A stretch of DNA of 64,000 bases from Sophora flavescens (taxonomy: Eukaryota > Streptophyta > Magnoliopsida > Fabales > Fabaceae): positions 70,788,200 through 70,852,199 of the forward strand of contig CM061065.1 in NCBI GenBank assembly GCA_030762895.1. Reading direction: 5' to 3'. Position numbers and translations under genes: made by a program. Below, piece after piece: positions 31,617 through 43,709 of the stretch; the stretch's first letter is position 1; every line of letters begins with the position of its first letter. Under the pieces are notes generated by a model. The model was not told the DNA's origin and made no database searches. It was given only the letters and a program-made list of their open reading frames with translations.

Positions 31617-33236
31617 TGTTGAAACCAAAGTGATTTGGATTTGATTAATCTCTAAGTTTTGATGTTCACAAAAGAATTAAATTTACTTGGCAAAGTGTTA
31701 GTTGAGATCTAACAAGGTTATCTAGTTTTTCAGGATCACTTGAATCTTATAAGTTATGGATACTTAGAAAAGGTTTTCATATATCTGTTTGGACTTTAAA
31801 TAAGAAATCCACGTCCACCCGTGTAGACAGGCTGCTCAAAAGGTTGGTAAAGTTATTTATTTATTTATTTGAGTAGTTGAAACTTAAGTAGACGAGGCAT
31901 GAGAATTCCTAAGTAAAGGAAATATTAAAATATTTCTACTAGATGGAATCTAAGTTTCAAATTGAATAGACGAGCTTAACTAGCCACGTCATCAGACGAG
32001 ATCATTTTTTAAGTGAGTAGACGGACTTTAATGCCATGTCACTAGACGGAGATAAAAATAACTCACTGAGATATAGCAAGTCCAAAGACTTGAGTAGACG
32101 AAAGGATATGCCACGTCAGTGGACGAGCAAAAAGAAAGAGTGAATAGAATTAGTTTCACATAGAACTAAATAGATGCAGTTTTTAAGTAGACGAGCTCAT
32201 CTTTAGGATAAGCCTTCGTAAATAATTTCAATCCGGTCCACAATGAATCATATTCATTTCAAATGATTGATATTTATTTCAAGTGAATTTTTGTTCTTCT
32301 CATTTGTTTTATATGCTTAATGCTTTGTTTCCTTGTGAGAAAAACATAATACCATCGAGGAAATACAAAAAAGCAACACAGTACAATGGGAAATGTAAAA
32401 CGATCTGTACGATAACACCTTTATGGCTGGAAAAAGCTGGAAGTTACATAAAGGAGGAAAAACAGTTTTCAAGCTGCAAATGCTCAGAGCAGTGAGCCTC
32501 CATTTTGTACTACCCTGATAACCAAGAATACATTTCAGCATGGACACGATCAAGCTATCAGTCACAACGGATATTGTGCATTCAATGCTATCTCTAAACA
32601 GGAAATTCAAAATGACCGTTGAAGCTTTTCAAGAGTAAAAGAAGGTCACTATAAATAGTGGACCTCAAGCGATGAAGAACAAATTTTGCCAATACAATAT
32701 TTGCTAGAACTAGCTCTCATTTCTTCATTCTTTCAAAAGCAAAAGTCTGTATTCTTTAGTTTGAATATCGTGAAAATATTCAACAGGTCTTAAACTTTCA
32801 TATCCTCACATATAGTGAGTTAAGAAGATCATAAGTTAAATCTCTTTGTTAGAGTTAGAGCCTGAAGAGGCTTGGTAAGAAATGAATACTTGTAGCCTGG
32901 AGAGGTGTTGAATACTTGATTGTAATCTATTTGGAGAAATAGTGGATAAAACCTTCAAGTCGAAGGGACTGGACGTAGCTCTTGGTTGGAAGAGAGTGAA
33001 CCAGGATAAAATCATCTGCGTGAATCTTCTATCCTTAAACTCTTACGGCTTTATTTGTTTATACTGACTGTGAGGTTTTGATATTGATTTTATTAAATGT
33101 CAAAAGTTATTTTTTAGTGTGTGCGTTTGCTTTATACATTCTGGTGTGAGAAAAACAGTTTTAAAAGGTTGTTTTAGAAAAATTATTAACAAACACAATT
33201 CAACCCCGCTTCTTCTGTTTGCTTGTGTCAACTTCA
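31617..33236 (+). repeat. 3' LTR of the SIRE-like element (1620 bp)
   Basis: TGTTGAAACCAAAGTGATTT to GTGTCAACTTCA. The right part (about 32510-33236) aligns with the partial LTR at 61398-62149, which fixes the right boundary because a PBS follows there. Short GTAGACG-type units recur at about 31820-32200. Confidence 0.85.
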
Positions 33237-33289
33237 CTGATGATAGATGATAAGTCAATGGTTTATTATTTCTAAAGGGTCTGGCTCTT

Positions 33290-34330
33290 AAAAGTCAGGA
33301 CCCCTGATTTTGAGAGGTAACAAACTCCCAAGCTAATTTCAGCATTGAAGCTTTATTAATTGCTTGAATGGACCTCAAACCAAGACCTCCTTCTGAAAAA
33401 GGTTTGCATATATGCTTCCATGTCACTGTTACTATTTTATGATGATCCACACTTCCTGACCATATGAAATTCTTTAGATAGCTTTCCACTTTTTTAATGC
33501 ATTCCACAGGCCATTTATATACCTGGAAACTGTATATTAGCATGCTTTGCACCACTAATTTCACAAGCATAACTCTTCCCATGATGGATAACAATGAGGA
33601 TTTCCAAGAAGTAAGCTTATTCTTAATTCTGTCCGTAATAGGCTGCAAGTAAACTTTCTTTGGTTTACATTTGAAAAGAGGAATTCCCAAATATATAAAT
33701 GGAGTTAAACTAGCTGAGGATCTTAGAAAAGAAGCAATATCATATTTCCTTTTTGCAGTGATATGTCTTGTATAGAACTTTGATTTTTCATGATTAATTA
33801 ATTGACCTCAAGCCTCTCCATAATGATGTCATCAGCATAAAGAATGTGTGAAGGAGTGGCAAAACCTCTTGGTCCTGCCATCAGCTGCAATTCCCTTACC
33901 TCTACCATTTTGTTAATTCCTCAGCTTAGAATGTCTTCAGCTATACAAAATAAGAGGGGATACAAAGGATCACCTTGTCTAACCCCTCTATTACAAGAAA
34001 AATATCATGTTGCCTTTCCATTCATTGAGATTGGAAACTTGGCTAATTGTAATATAGCTTTGATCCATTCACAAAACTTGTTATCGAAACCAAAACAGTG
34101 TAGAACCTTCAACAAAAACTTCCAATCTAAAGTGTCAAAGGCTTTCCTTATATCTATTTTCATAGCATCATTTACCCCAAACACTTTTTTATCAAGCATA
34201 TTCACTGCTTCTGAGGCTGTACAAATGCAATCACCAATCTACCTACCTTGTATGAATCCCCTATGATTTCCATAAACAATTCTTGGAGCTATCTTGGCCA
34301 ATCTATCTACTAACAACTTTGTAATAATTT
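33290..34330 (-). pseudogene. LINE (L1-type) reverse transcriptase remnant
   Basis: Minus-strand frames from right to left: RGFIQGR (about 34260), the RT core DIRKAFDTLDWKFLLKVLHC (about 34160-34100), the polymerase box YADDIIMER (about 33835-33810), then the C-terminal block with YLQPITDRIKNKLTSWK (about 33650) and KPFSEGGLGLRSI (about 33400). This is the usual order of plant L1 ORF2. Endonuclease and 3' end are missing, and several stops and shifts break it. No flanking duplication was found. Confidence 0.9.
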
Positions 34331-34632
34331 TGTGTTTTATTACCTTTTTTTTTTTGGTCTTTGAAGAGTTTTTGTGTCAAGAAAATGCAACAATGATGAG
34401 TGGCCCTTCTAACTCCAAGAATGAAAGCTATAGTAGTGGTTCACTTTTATTGTGATAATTGTAATTCATGCCTCATGAGGAGGGATGGGTCTGCTTGGAT
34501 CACTTAACTATGTAAAAATTATGACTTGAAGGGTTTTTTTTCCTATTGGTTGCTTAGTTTATATGGATAATAAACGTGGTATTGGGCATTCACATGTATT
34601 AGACAGTAGAAGTGATGAATTCTTGATTTTGA
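34331..34632. other. Unassigned spacer
   Basis: A poly-T run at about 34345-34359 and AT-rich sequence. I see no gene or clear element. Confidence 0.5.
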
Positions 34633-35430
34633 CATTACCAGAAAATACTGAGTTTCCGAAGCATTTTTACTGACGACCACGACCGCCATCGATAATGAAG
34701 AGGTTACCGATGGAAATGTCCGTCGGTAACATCGAATACTAAAAGTCACAAGAATTACTGACAGAATGTCCGTCGGTAACCTTACCGAGGGTATTTTTTT
34801 TGGTAAATCTGTCGGTACTGTTGGTGGGAATTGAGAATTCTTTGCGCGAGAGCTTACCGAGGGGTCTTTTCGTCGAAAATATTGAATAGAAGTTACTGAC
34901 GAATTGTTCGTTAGAATCTTGGTTTACACTATCGATAGACCAATCAGTCGGTATTCTTAGTTTTTGAATTACTATTTGATAAAGCTGTCGGTGATTTTCA
35001 CTGGTCGTCGGTAATATTCACTAACCACCCACGCCCCCTTCTCTCTCACTTTCCTTTTCTCTCTTTTCTTTTATTTTTCTTTGTTCCCACCGCGCCACAT
35101 TCTCCCTCTACCACCGAGCCACCGAGTGCGTCCCTCGTCCGTATGTTGGGTTCCCTATTACCAACAGAAAAGGTCCTCGGTAAGGCTTTGAGGGAATTAC
35201 CGATGACTTTTCCATCGGTAATAGGGCATCCTACTAAGGTCATTACCGACGAAAATCCATCGGTAATTACCAACGGATAACCCAAATCCATCGGTAAGGG
35301 TTACCGACGAGCTAGTTTACCGACGGATTTGAGTCCATTGGAAAGCCGTCGGTAATACTTCATTACCGATGGTTTTTGGCCATTTTCGACGGCTTTTGTC
35401 CATCGGTAATATGCAAATTTTTGCAGCGTG
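34633..35430. mobile_element. Probable non-autonomous CACTA-like element with TTACCGA(T/C)GG repeats
   Basis: Dense units of TTACCGATGG, CCGTCGGTAA and similar in both orientations across 34690-35410, the layout of CACTA subterminal arrays. Candidate ends are CATTACCAGAAAATACTGAG at 34633 and, inverted from 35430, CACGCTGCAAAAATTTGCAT. They match only loosely and no TSD is clear. The 35046-35291 ORF runs through repeats and is not a gene. Confidence 0.5.
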
Positions 35431-36331
35431 ATTGTTGGAATATTTTATTTAATTATATTCCAATGTCATAATGTGGGCAAATATCGCCAATTAATTATAT
35501 AAGCTATTTATTGATTAGGGGCCTTGATTGACATGTGTTCAAACTAAGGGATATGACTAATCAGATTTTTGATTTTATAATTAACTAATTAATTATTATT
35601 TGATATGGGAAATAAATGAGCGGATGTCGTCGATGGCCCATTTCGGAACAATTAACGGGAACCCTAGCTAATTGGTCATCACCCTATATATAGGGTATGG
35701 TCCCCAATACACCAGACACAAAACATACTGCCTCTTCTCCCCCACTGAAGACATAAGGAGTCCTGATTGAGAAAGAACCACAAGCCAACGGGTGTTCATT
35801 ACCCGCACCTCTTTCTTTCTCCCTCTATGTGTTTCGAATTATTGTCTATCGATTATTAGCAATGGATCCAGGAATTTTGATTATCCTTGATAAACCAGCA
35901 TGTTGTAGATTCTAAGACTATCAAGCTATGGTTGTTATTGATAAATGATATACATGCTTATATCTTTATAATGTTTCTGCAAGTAAGTTTTATGATAGCT
36001 AGGAAGCCTTGTATTTGATTTATTAGAGTTTTATTGATCACTGACTAGTACGGACATGTTCAATTAGTATCACTAGATCATGGACCCGGCAATGCTGGGG
36101 TAAATAATATGTGTGGAGAGTAATTTATTTTTTTAAATCTATTTATATTATATAATTACTAAAGCGTAAACTATAGCGTCGCCACTTCAATTCAATGTCC
36201 CAATCCTTCATTCCATCCAAAGAGCTGATGTGTCAAGTTCTCTTATTTTCATCATTTTTTATATTTTAGAATAGAAAAAACTCATTGAACATTCACAAGG
36301 AGAGAATTAGCAAGTCAATACGCTATTGCTA
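35431..36331. other. Unassigned; possible LTR-like sequence
   Basis: Starts TGTTGGAATATTTTATTTAA (35433) and has a strong TATA motif (CCTATATATAGGGT, about 35682) followed by a C-rich leader, which would suit an LTR. I cannot find its other end or a partner copy, so this is only a suggestion. Confidence 0.3.
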
Positions 36332-36640
36332 GAGTAAATACCCAATTTGATCCATGAAATTGTGAAGTAGTATTAACTTGGTCCTTGAAATTATCGAAAT
36401 TCAAAAAACGTCCCTGAATGATAAGTTAGTATCAATTTAGTCTCACATTTTACTCAATTAATATCAATTAAGTCCTTGACACAGCAAACTTAATATCAAC
36501 TTAGTCCATATGATTTTTAACGGAGGGACTAAGTTGATCATCATTTTACAATTTCATGGACTAATTTGGAATTTCGATTATTTCAGAAACCAGGTTGATA
36601 CTACTTCACAATTTCAGGGATCAAATTGAGTGTTTTCTCC
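36332..36640. mobile_element. Mutator-type MITE, 309 bp
   Basis: Long terminal inverted repeats: GAGTAAATACCCAATTTGAT at 36332 versus GGAGAAAACACTCAATTTGA inverted from 36640, continuing for about 55 bases with mismatches. It is flanked by a perfect 9-bp duplication CTATTGCTA (36323-36331 and 36641-36649), the length made by Mutator-family transposases. No ORF. Confidence 0.92.
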
Positions 36641-36875
36641 CTATTGCTAGTTTCTGTCCAATCAATCCTCGTCTTCATCACTGAATTGATCATCGCCCTC
36701 TTCTTAAGGAGGCCTAAGACCAAAACCCGTGATGAAATTAAAAATATTTAAAATTAAAAAAAATTCACAAATACCAAACCTCATTATAATACTAATAGGA
36801 TATTACTGAATGATCATAAACCATGTTAATAATATATTTAATAATAATAATAATAGTAATAATAATAACTTCATC

Positions 36876-36922
<47 letters not shown>

Positions 36923-38204
36923 CTAACAATAATAAAAATAATGGTACATTCTAAATGTAAAAAAAATATATAATAAAAAATACAAATAAATAATATACAA
37001 AATGATAAAATGGTATTATAAAAATTAAATTAAACACTTCCAGAAAAATAGTTGATAAAGAAGAGTGTAAAAAAAAAAAAGAGTAGCAGAATGTTGGTAA
37101 GTGAATATATAATAATTAAAATATGATATAAAAAAATTAGTATTTACCTAAACTTCAAATTGATTACAATAGAGTGTAGAAAAAATTAAAAGAGTGTAAT
37201 AAATTGTCAGAGACTGTAGAAATAGTGTGTTATAAAATGGAGGAAATATGTGTTGGGGGAGGGGGAGCCGGTTACGCATGAATTTATATGGGGGAGGGGG
37301 GTTGGGTTGGTGGGATGGGTGGTGGGGCGGCAGAGCCACGTGTCACCACGCGATGAGTGGTGCCACTGCAACTAGCGCCACCGTGGCACCTGTTGTAGTG
37401 GCACCACCCACCGGGTGGTGACACGTTGCGATGCTTTTATTTATTTTTATCAGATTATCCGGACCAATGATGACCTGCCACGTGGCGGGTTAAGAGGTCA
37501 ATGTCCGCAGTCAAACTGATGCCACCCAGTCAGCAAAAAAAATTATTTTATTCCACTGTGTCAAAAAATGGGTTAGTTTGATGAATTGTTTCAAAAATAG
37601 GTTATTTTGATGTAATCCATTATTAATTTATAATCTTGTGTGAAAGTAATTTATACCTTTAAAGCGTGAATGCATATTTTCATAATAAAATAATAAGAAA
37701 TCAATTGATATTATTAGTTACTGTATTTGTGATGATAATGTAAATAAAAAACTCATATGGCCAGTTATGGCAAAGCATATATGGATTGGTAGAAATGGAG
37801 AACTGACTATAGAATGTCTTAAGCTTGGTTTCATTCAATGATGATGCAAGTCTTACGTCATGATATCTTCCTTGCCCTAAGTTTCATGCACCGATAATTA
37901 ATTGAATCTTCATCATGTACTTTCAAACTTGCATTCCCATTTGCATTTAGGATGTGATAGCTATCTTAAAAGTCCACATTATCGTTATGAACTCCAATGC
38001 TTGTAATCTCACAATGTAACTCTATGATCCATTGACCGTAAATAACAAGTCAGAAATGAAAACTAAAAATAAAGGGGAAACTGACAAGAATATATGTTCA
38101 TCATTTTGGAATATAGTTAGTTATATGATAAGACTGAATTAAATAAATGTCATTCCAATTAAAAAAAATTGAATGATCTTGTTCTATTTCTTTCTCACCT
38201 TGCC
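36641..38204. other. AT-rich intergenic DNA upstream of the GRP gene
   Basis: Contains (AAT)n microsatellites at 36838-36955 and a G-rich then GC-rich patch (about 37250-37440) with short inverted GGTGGTGCCAC / GTGGCACCACC units. The last several hundred bases should include the GRP promoter. No ORF is supported. Confidence 0.55.
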
Positions 38205-38212
38205 TATAAATA
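38205..38212 (+). promoter_or_regulatory. TATA box of the GRP gene
   Basis: TATAAATA in the context CCTTGCCTATAAATAGAG, about 77 bases before the expected start codon: a typical plant core promoter distance. Confidence 0.8.
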
Positions 38213-38356
38213 GAGAAGATTCGGCCACTTCATTTTCATCAATTTATTTGTGCACAATTTTCTGCTGGTTCACTATAGTTTAGAAAAAACGGCTTCCAAG
38301 GCTTTGCTCATTATGGTTATGTACTTGGCTACTGCCCTTCTGATCTGTGCTGAGGT

Positions 38357-38692
38357 TGTTATCCAGAATTTGTCTTCAACGTAGTACGAACAGTGCAACC
38401 AGTCACGAACATACGAACAAATCTCAATAACCTGAGGCGTGTGAAATCACACTGTCCTCAAGGGTTTATCCGCGTGGTGCGCAAATCCCCCAGGATACAA
38501 CAGGCCCCTCTAGGTTAATTAAACCGAGGTAACAGAACAGTCAAGAAAATGATAAAATGAAACAGGCAATGTATCCCAGAAAGAGAAGAATAGATGAGAA
38601 GAAATTTTTATAACAAAAAATATATCTGCTCTTTAAAAGGTTCACGTATTGCACACTGTGATGTATCTTTTTTCCAACAGCTTTTGTTTTCA

Positions 38693-38746
<54 letters not shown>

Positions 38747-39178
38747 CCGAAGAAAGTCCATCACCCACTGTTTTCTTTAAAGCATATATCCCATTTTTTA
38801 ACTAAGAGGCTGCCAACAGTTACCATATATTTAGGATCAGGATGGGCAACGTAGCAACAATTTTCGGATCAAAACGGGCAATTGTTAGCAACAATTTTGG
38901 ATCAGAACGGGCAAACCAAAACGTACAGCAGCACTATTTTATATTATTTAAAATTGTTAAAAAAAAATAATCATTCACTAGTATAGATTGTTCCTCTTTT
39001 ATAGGATCAAAGTAAAACAAACAAAATACGTATAACCAAATAAAATATAAAATTATTTTCACAAAAATTAATTTGACTAAATAATAAAAACTAGTTAGAT
39101 TTATTTTATACTTGTTGTGCGATAATTACACAACTAAAATAAAACATTAAACTTTGAAATATCTCTAAATATCCAACA
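38357..39178 (-). repeat. Copia LTR, left (3' LTR of the minus element)
   Basis: TGTTATCCAGAATTTG to AAATATCCAACA. It contains a TA microsatellite (about 38695-38744) that is much shorter in the other LTR (about 42885-42894), which explains most of the length difference. Confidence 0.95.
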
Positions 39179-39196
39179 ATCCCCCACATATTTCAA
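39179..39196 (-). promoter_or_regulatory. Polypurine tract of the copia element
   Basis: On the minus strand, GAAATATGTGGGGGAT directly precedes the LTR start TGTTGGATAT. Confidence 0.8.
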
Positions 39197-39757
39197 AAGT
39201 TTAAAAAACACTTGAGAGATTTCAAAAAAAAATTTCCTGGGTTAACATCTTGAATGTAATGCATCGGATCTGTATAGCAAGCTATGGAACCAGACCTAGA
39301 CTGATAAACTTAACACACAGTGAATTGGTGTAGCAAGCTATGGAACCCAAGACACTTAATATGTGTTAGAGGTCTATCAATCACACTACACCCCCACAAT
39401 TCTTGCTGTTACGCCGTTTTGCGCTAATAGGCCATGCGCGCGCCCGGTATTCATGAGTGCTCTAGAGATTTCGCCACGATCTCATGCAAGCGGCCCCACT
39501 TGACACTCATATAGGTGATTTCATCAAGTGCATGCTGCAAATCATACACCACCCATAAGGGATATGAAAATCATTAAAAGCTTTACAAACTTATCCTCTC
39601 AATAATGCAGTATCTAGCACCTTCTCAATTACACCACAGGAAAGGGACACAAAACAAAACAAAATTAGTTTTGTGTGCTAGCAGAACTAACAAGTGACTT
39701 GTTCTTACCCATTAAACCTTTTTCATGGGATCTCCAATCACAAAGGTTGGGTTCCCA

Positions 39758-41802
39758 TCACTCGTTAATTTCAATTGACTTAATTCCCATTCCCCTCGAT
39801 GTATCACATATTGATTTTCTTCCCAGGGGCTTTGTTAGAGGATCTGCCAAGTTCACCTCTGACTTCACATAATCGATCGATATTATTCCATCTTTTAGCA
39901 ATTGCTTTACCACATTATGTCTCAATTGTATATGTCTATTTTTGCCATTGAAGGTCTTATTTTTTGCAACGGCTATTGCCGATTGACAATCACAATGCAT
40001 CGACACTGATGGGGTTGGTTTAATTCCTAAAGGAATATTTGCCAAGAAGTTTCTCAACCACTCAGCTTCACTACCAGCCAACTCCAGAGCTACAAACTCT
40101 GACTCCATAGTAGATCTAGCAATTATTGTTTGTTTGTTTGGCTGATCTCCAAGTAACTGCACCACCACCAAGTGTGAATACATAACCACTAGTGAATTTT
40201 GTCTCATCTGAATCAGATATCCAGTTAGCATCACTGTACCCTTCTAGTACAGTGGGAAATCCACTATATATAATACCATAGTTCATGGTACCTCTAAAAT
40301 ATCTCATGAGTCTAGCAAGTGCCTCCTAGTGATCCTGACTAGGACTTTGAGTATATCTACTCAATCGTCCTACTGCATATGCAATGTCAGGTCGCGAAAA
40401 ATTCATCAAATGTAGCAAGCTCCCAAGAATTTGGGCATACAGAGACTGATTAATAGGATCACCTTTATTTTTCTTCAAATGAGAGTTAGCATCATAAGGG
40501 GTACTCACTGGCTTTGAGTCATAGTGACCAAACTTCCTAAGAAGTTTCTCAACATAGTGTCCTTGGGGTAGCATTATGCTATCATCCTTCCTAATGATTC
40601 TAACTCCCAATATTACACTCGCTTCACCCATGTCTTTCATATCAAATTTTGATGCAAGAAAAGATTTTGTTCTAATCACTACATCATCACAAGTACCAAA
40701 GATAAGCATGTCATCTACATATAAGCAGATAATAACACATTCCCCATTTAATATTTTGGTGTACACACATTTATCAACCTCAATAGGAGAAAATCCATCG
40801 TTAATCAATATTTGATTAAATTTCTCATGCCATTGCTTTGGTGCTTGTTTTAAACCATATAAGGATTTGAGAAGTTTGCACACTTTATTTTCTTGACCAG
40901 GAGTAACACATCCTTCGGGTTGTGTCATATAAATTTCTTCTTCCAAATCACCATTTAAGAAAGCAGTTTTCACATCCATTTGGTGAATAACAAGTTTGTA
41001 AATTGAAGCCAAGGCTATCAAAATTCGAATTGAAGAAATTCTGGTCACAGGAGCAAATGTATCAAAATAATCAATATTTTGTTTTTGCGTAAAACCTTTT
41101 GCTACCAACCTAGCTTTATATTTTTCAATTGAACCATCGGGAAAAAATTTCCTTTTAAAAATCCATTTGCAACCAATAGGTTTTGCTCCCGGGGGTAAAT
41201 CAACTAAAATCCAAGTGTTGTACTTCAAAATTGAATCAATTTCATTTTTAATATCTTCTTTCCAAAAAGGGGGCATCAGTAGTTGAAACAGCTTCAGAAA
41301 AACTCAAAGGATCATTTTCAACAAGGTAAGTGTAAAAATCATTTCCAAACGATGTCTCTTTTCTCTGTCTTTTGCTCCTTCTCAAATCCTCATATAAGTT
41401 TTCACAATTATTCTCGGAAGAAATATTTTCAATAGAATTATTTTCTATAGAAATATTTACAGATCTCAAAGGAAATATATGTTCTAAAAATTCAGCATTT
41501 TTAGTCTCAACAATAGTGTTACGATCAAGTACACTACTTCTCAAAACAAGAAATCTATATGCAGCACTATGTTCTGCATATCCAATAAACATACACTCAG
41601 AAGTTTTAGAACCTATTTTCCTTTTCTTGGGCTCAGGAACCATAACCTTAGCTAGGCACCCCCACACTTTCAAATATTTCAAATTAGGCATGTAACCTTT
41701 CCTTAACTCATACGGGAAAGAAACTGATCTTTGTATATCATTCTTCTGACATATCATATTATTATTATTGACTTCATGTATTCCAGAACAAGCTATATGC
41801 AA
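39758..41802 (-). pseudogene. Copia pol: integrase end, reverse transcriptase, RNase H
   Basis: Read on the minus strand: the C-terminal integrase part (41802-41250) with PNLKYLKVWGCLAKVMVPEP and the linker to RT; RT (41276-40326) with CKWIFKRK, DVKTAFLNGDLEEEIYM, LYGLKQAPKQWHEKF and the active site YVDDMLIFG (about 40725-40700); RNase H (40307-39758) with GYSDANW, TMESEFVALELAGSEAEWL, CDCQSAI and NRHIQLRHN. The RT frame is open over 950 bases, which fits recent insertion. A stop near 40326 and a shift near 40120 break the RNase H join. Gag and protease are absent, so the element needs helper proteins. Confidence 0.93.
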
Positions 41803-41829
41803 AAGTCTGCTATCATTTGGTCAGTAAAC

Positions 41830-42232
41830 TCCTTTATTTAAACTAATACGCAACCTACTTCAGCCCATTAATTTCTATAAAAAAAACTTACTTCACCTTA
41901 GCAAGATGAACCTCAGCCCCCAATATTTATATAATTTCATGCCAAGGGTCAACATAACAACATGGCTTTAATAAAATGCCCAGAATGCAAACAAATCCCA
42001 CCTCTTGTTTTATACATCCAATCATACTCACTATTTTATTTTATTTTATTTTATTGATTTTCTACTTTTGTCAAATGCTTCATCGTTTCTCACATGATCT
42101 TGGTTGGCAACACAGCAGAACAAAACTAACAACAAAATATATGGGGCAAAAAAAAAACATACGTACATATATACATAGATACAGTTAGAAACACCTAAGG
42201 CAAAGTTGAAATTTGAAGAGTAGAAGCAGTAC
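41830..42232 (-). other. Captured intron sequence next to the bHLH exon
   Basis: Follows the splice donor of the captured exon (CTTTGAAAGTGAG then GTACTGC on the minus strand) and runs to the start of integrase homology near 41820. AT-rich, with a (TTTTA)n stretch at about 42030-42055. No further exon of the bHLH gene was found. Confidence 0.65.
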
Positions 42233-42546
42233 CTCACTTTCAAAGTCATACTCATCATTTTCATTTTCACTGGCTCCCTTGTTAGGCGAGGCCGAAGTTG
42301 TGGAATCAGGGGCCAAGATCCCATCTTGGAACGGCAACGACTGAGGAGAAAGGAGTGCATTTTCGTTGCTGCAGAATAATCCAGCAGGCAGGGACGTGGA
42401 CGACATGTCGTTGCGTGCGTTGTTGTTAACCATGTGTGAGGAAGAGGAAGATGAACGGAGTAGAATCTGACGGAGGAAAAGTGAGATTTCGTCCTGCGTG
42501 GAAGGAACTGAGCTTGAACCCGAAGACACACATAAACCCTTGAGAT
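42233..42546 (-). pseudogene. Captured first exon of an ALCATRAZ/SPATULA-like bHLH gene
   Basis: The minus-strand frame reads VSSGSSSVPSTQDEISLFLR then QILLRSSSSSSHM, a low-complexity middle, and NENDEYDFESE just before a GT donor at 42232-42231. The DEIS(x)FLRQIL box near the N-terminus and the N(E)xDEYDxESE end of exon 1 are hallmarks of the ALC/SPT branch of bHLH regulators, which act in carpel and fruit-valve development. The bHLH domain itself, in later exons, is absent. There is no ATG in frame. The exon abuts the LTR with no PBS between them. It lies in the retroelement's sense direction. ALC cannot be told from SPT here. Confidence 0.8.
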
Positions 42547-43329
42547 TGTTATCCAGAATTTGTCTTCAACGTAGTACGAACAATGCAACCAGTCACGAAC
42601 ATACGAACAAATCTCAATAACCTGAGGCGTGTGAAATCACACTGTCCTCAAGGGTTTATCCGCGTGGTGCGCAAATCCCCCAGGATACAACAGGCCCCTC
42701 TCGGTTAATTAAACCGAAGTAACAGAACAGTCAAGAAAATGATAAAATGAAACAGGCAATGTATCCCAGAAAGAGAAGAATAGATGAGAAGAAATTTTTA
42801 TAACAAAAAAATATATCTGCTCTTTAAAAGGTTCACGTATTGCACACTGTGATGTATCTTTTTTCCAACAGCTTTTGTTTTCAGTATATATATATTGCCG
42901 AAGAAAGTCCATCACCCACTGTTTTCTTTAAAGCATATATCCCATTTTTTAACTAAGAGGCTGCCAACAGTTACCATATATTTAGGATCAGGATGGGCAA
43001 CGTAGCAACAATTTTCGGATCAAAACGGGCAATTGTTAGCAACAATTTTGGATCAGAACGGGCAAACAAAAACGTGCAGCAGCACTATTTTTTTATTATT
43101 TAAAACTGTTAAAAAAAATAATCATTCACTAGTATAGATTGTTCCTCTTTTATAGGATCAAAGTAAAACAAACAAAATATGTATAACCAAATAAAATATA
43201 AAATTATTTTCACAAAAATTAATTTGACTAAATAATAAAAACCAGTTAGATTTATTTTATACTTGTTGTGCGATAATTACACAACTAAAATAAAACATTA
43301 AACTTTGAAATATCTCTAAATATCCAACA
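42547..43329 (-). repeat. Copia LTR, right (5' LTR of the minus element)
   Basis: 783 bp, TGTTATCCAGAATTTG to ATATCCAACA, followed by the GAGGT duplication and resumption of the GRP exon. Nearly identical to the left LTR. Confidence 0.95.
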
Positions 43330-43375
43330 GAGGTTGCACCCAAAGACTTCGATGAGAATTTTGATGAAGTAGATG

Positions 43376-43709
43376 GTAATTCTGTTTAAAAGTTTTTTTT
43401 TTCTTACTTATAAATATTTAGGTCTTATTCGTTTTAGCTTGTGATAGTCTAAAAAAAGCACTTTAGATCAATCAATATTTTTTCAAGTTTCTGGAAGAAT
43501 TTTGTCAAGTTTAATTATTCAAGTTTTAGGTTTTTTTTACTTTTAAAAAGCATCGATCTTGCCATTGTGACAATTAACCATTCAGATCTAGCTACTTTGC
43601 AAATCCAATTTTATGTTAGGGATATATTGTAATTAAAATATGATCATAAAAATATTACTTTTATTATTATTGTTGTTGTTATTATTATTGTTGTTGTTTT
43701 TTGTTATAG
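43376..43709 (+). other. Intron of the GRP gene
   Basis: Donor GATG then GTAATTC; acceptor TTGTTATAG. It contains a TTATTATTGTTG repeat (about 43653-43695). The ORF that begins at 43640 reads through this intron and has a false N-terminus. Confidence 0.85.

Larger units (their letters stand above)
27640..33236 (+). mobile_element. 3' half of a SIRE/Maximus-like Ty1 retrotransposon
   Basis: Contains a long envelope-like ORF, a polypurine tract and a 3' LTR in one direction. Gag and pol are absent: the left part ends against Ty3 sequence near 27630. Placement of a long extra ORF between pol and the 3' LTR, with a coiled coil and a proline-rich tail, is typical of SIRE-type Ty1 elements. Confidence 0.82.
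38357..43329 (-). mobile_element. Ty1/copia element with captured bHLH exon
   Basis: Two LTRs (38357-39178 and 42547-43329) in minus orientation, flanked by a perfect 5-bp duplication GAGGT (38352-38356 and 43330-43334). Between them: a captured host segment next to the 5' LTR (42546 to about 41830), the end of integrase, RT, RNase H and a polypurine tract. Gag, protease, most of integrase and the primer binding site are missing. The two LTRs differ by roughly ten substitutions by eye plus TA-repeat length, so insertion is fairly recent. It interrupts the GRP signal peptide. Confidence 0.95.

Noticed and set aside
35046..35291. Minus ORF of 81 codons
   Set aside because: Built from TTACCGATGG repeats of a CACTA-like element.
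37250..37440. GC-rich patch as a possible gene or RNA
   Set aside because: Only short inverted repeats; no ORF, box motifs or tRNA fold could be supported.
42046..42588. 180-codon minus ORF over the captured bHLH exon
   Set aside because: It is another frame of the same DNA; the frame with DEISLFLRQIL matches a known family and ends at a splice donor.
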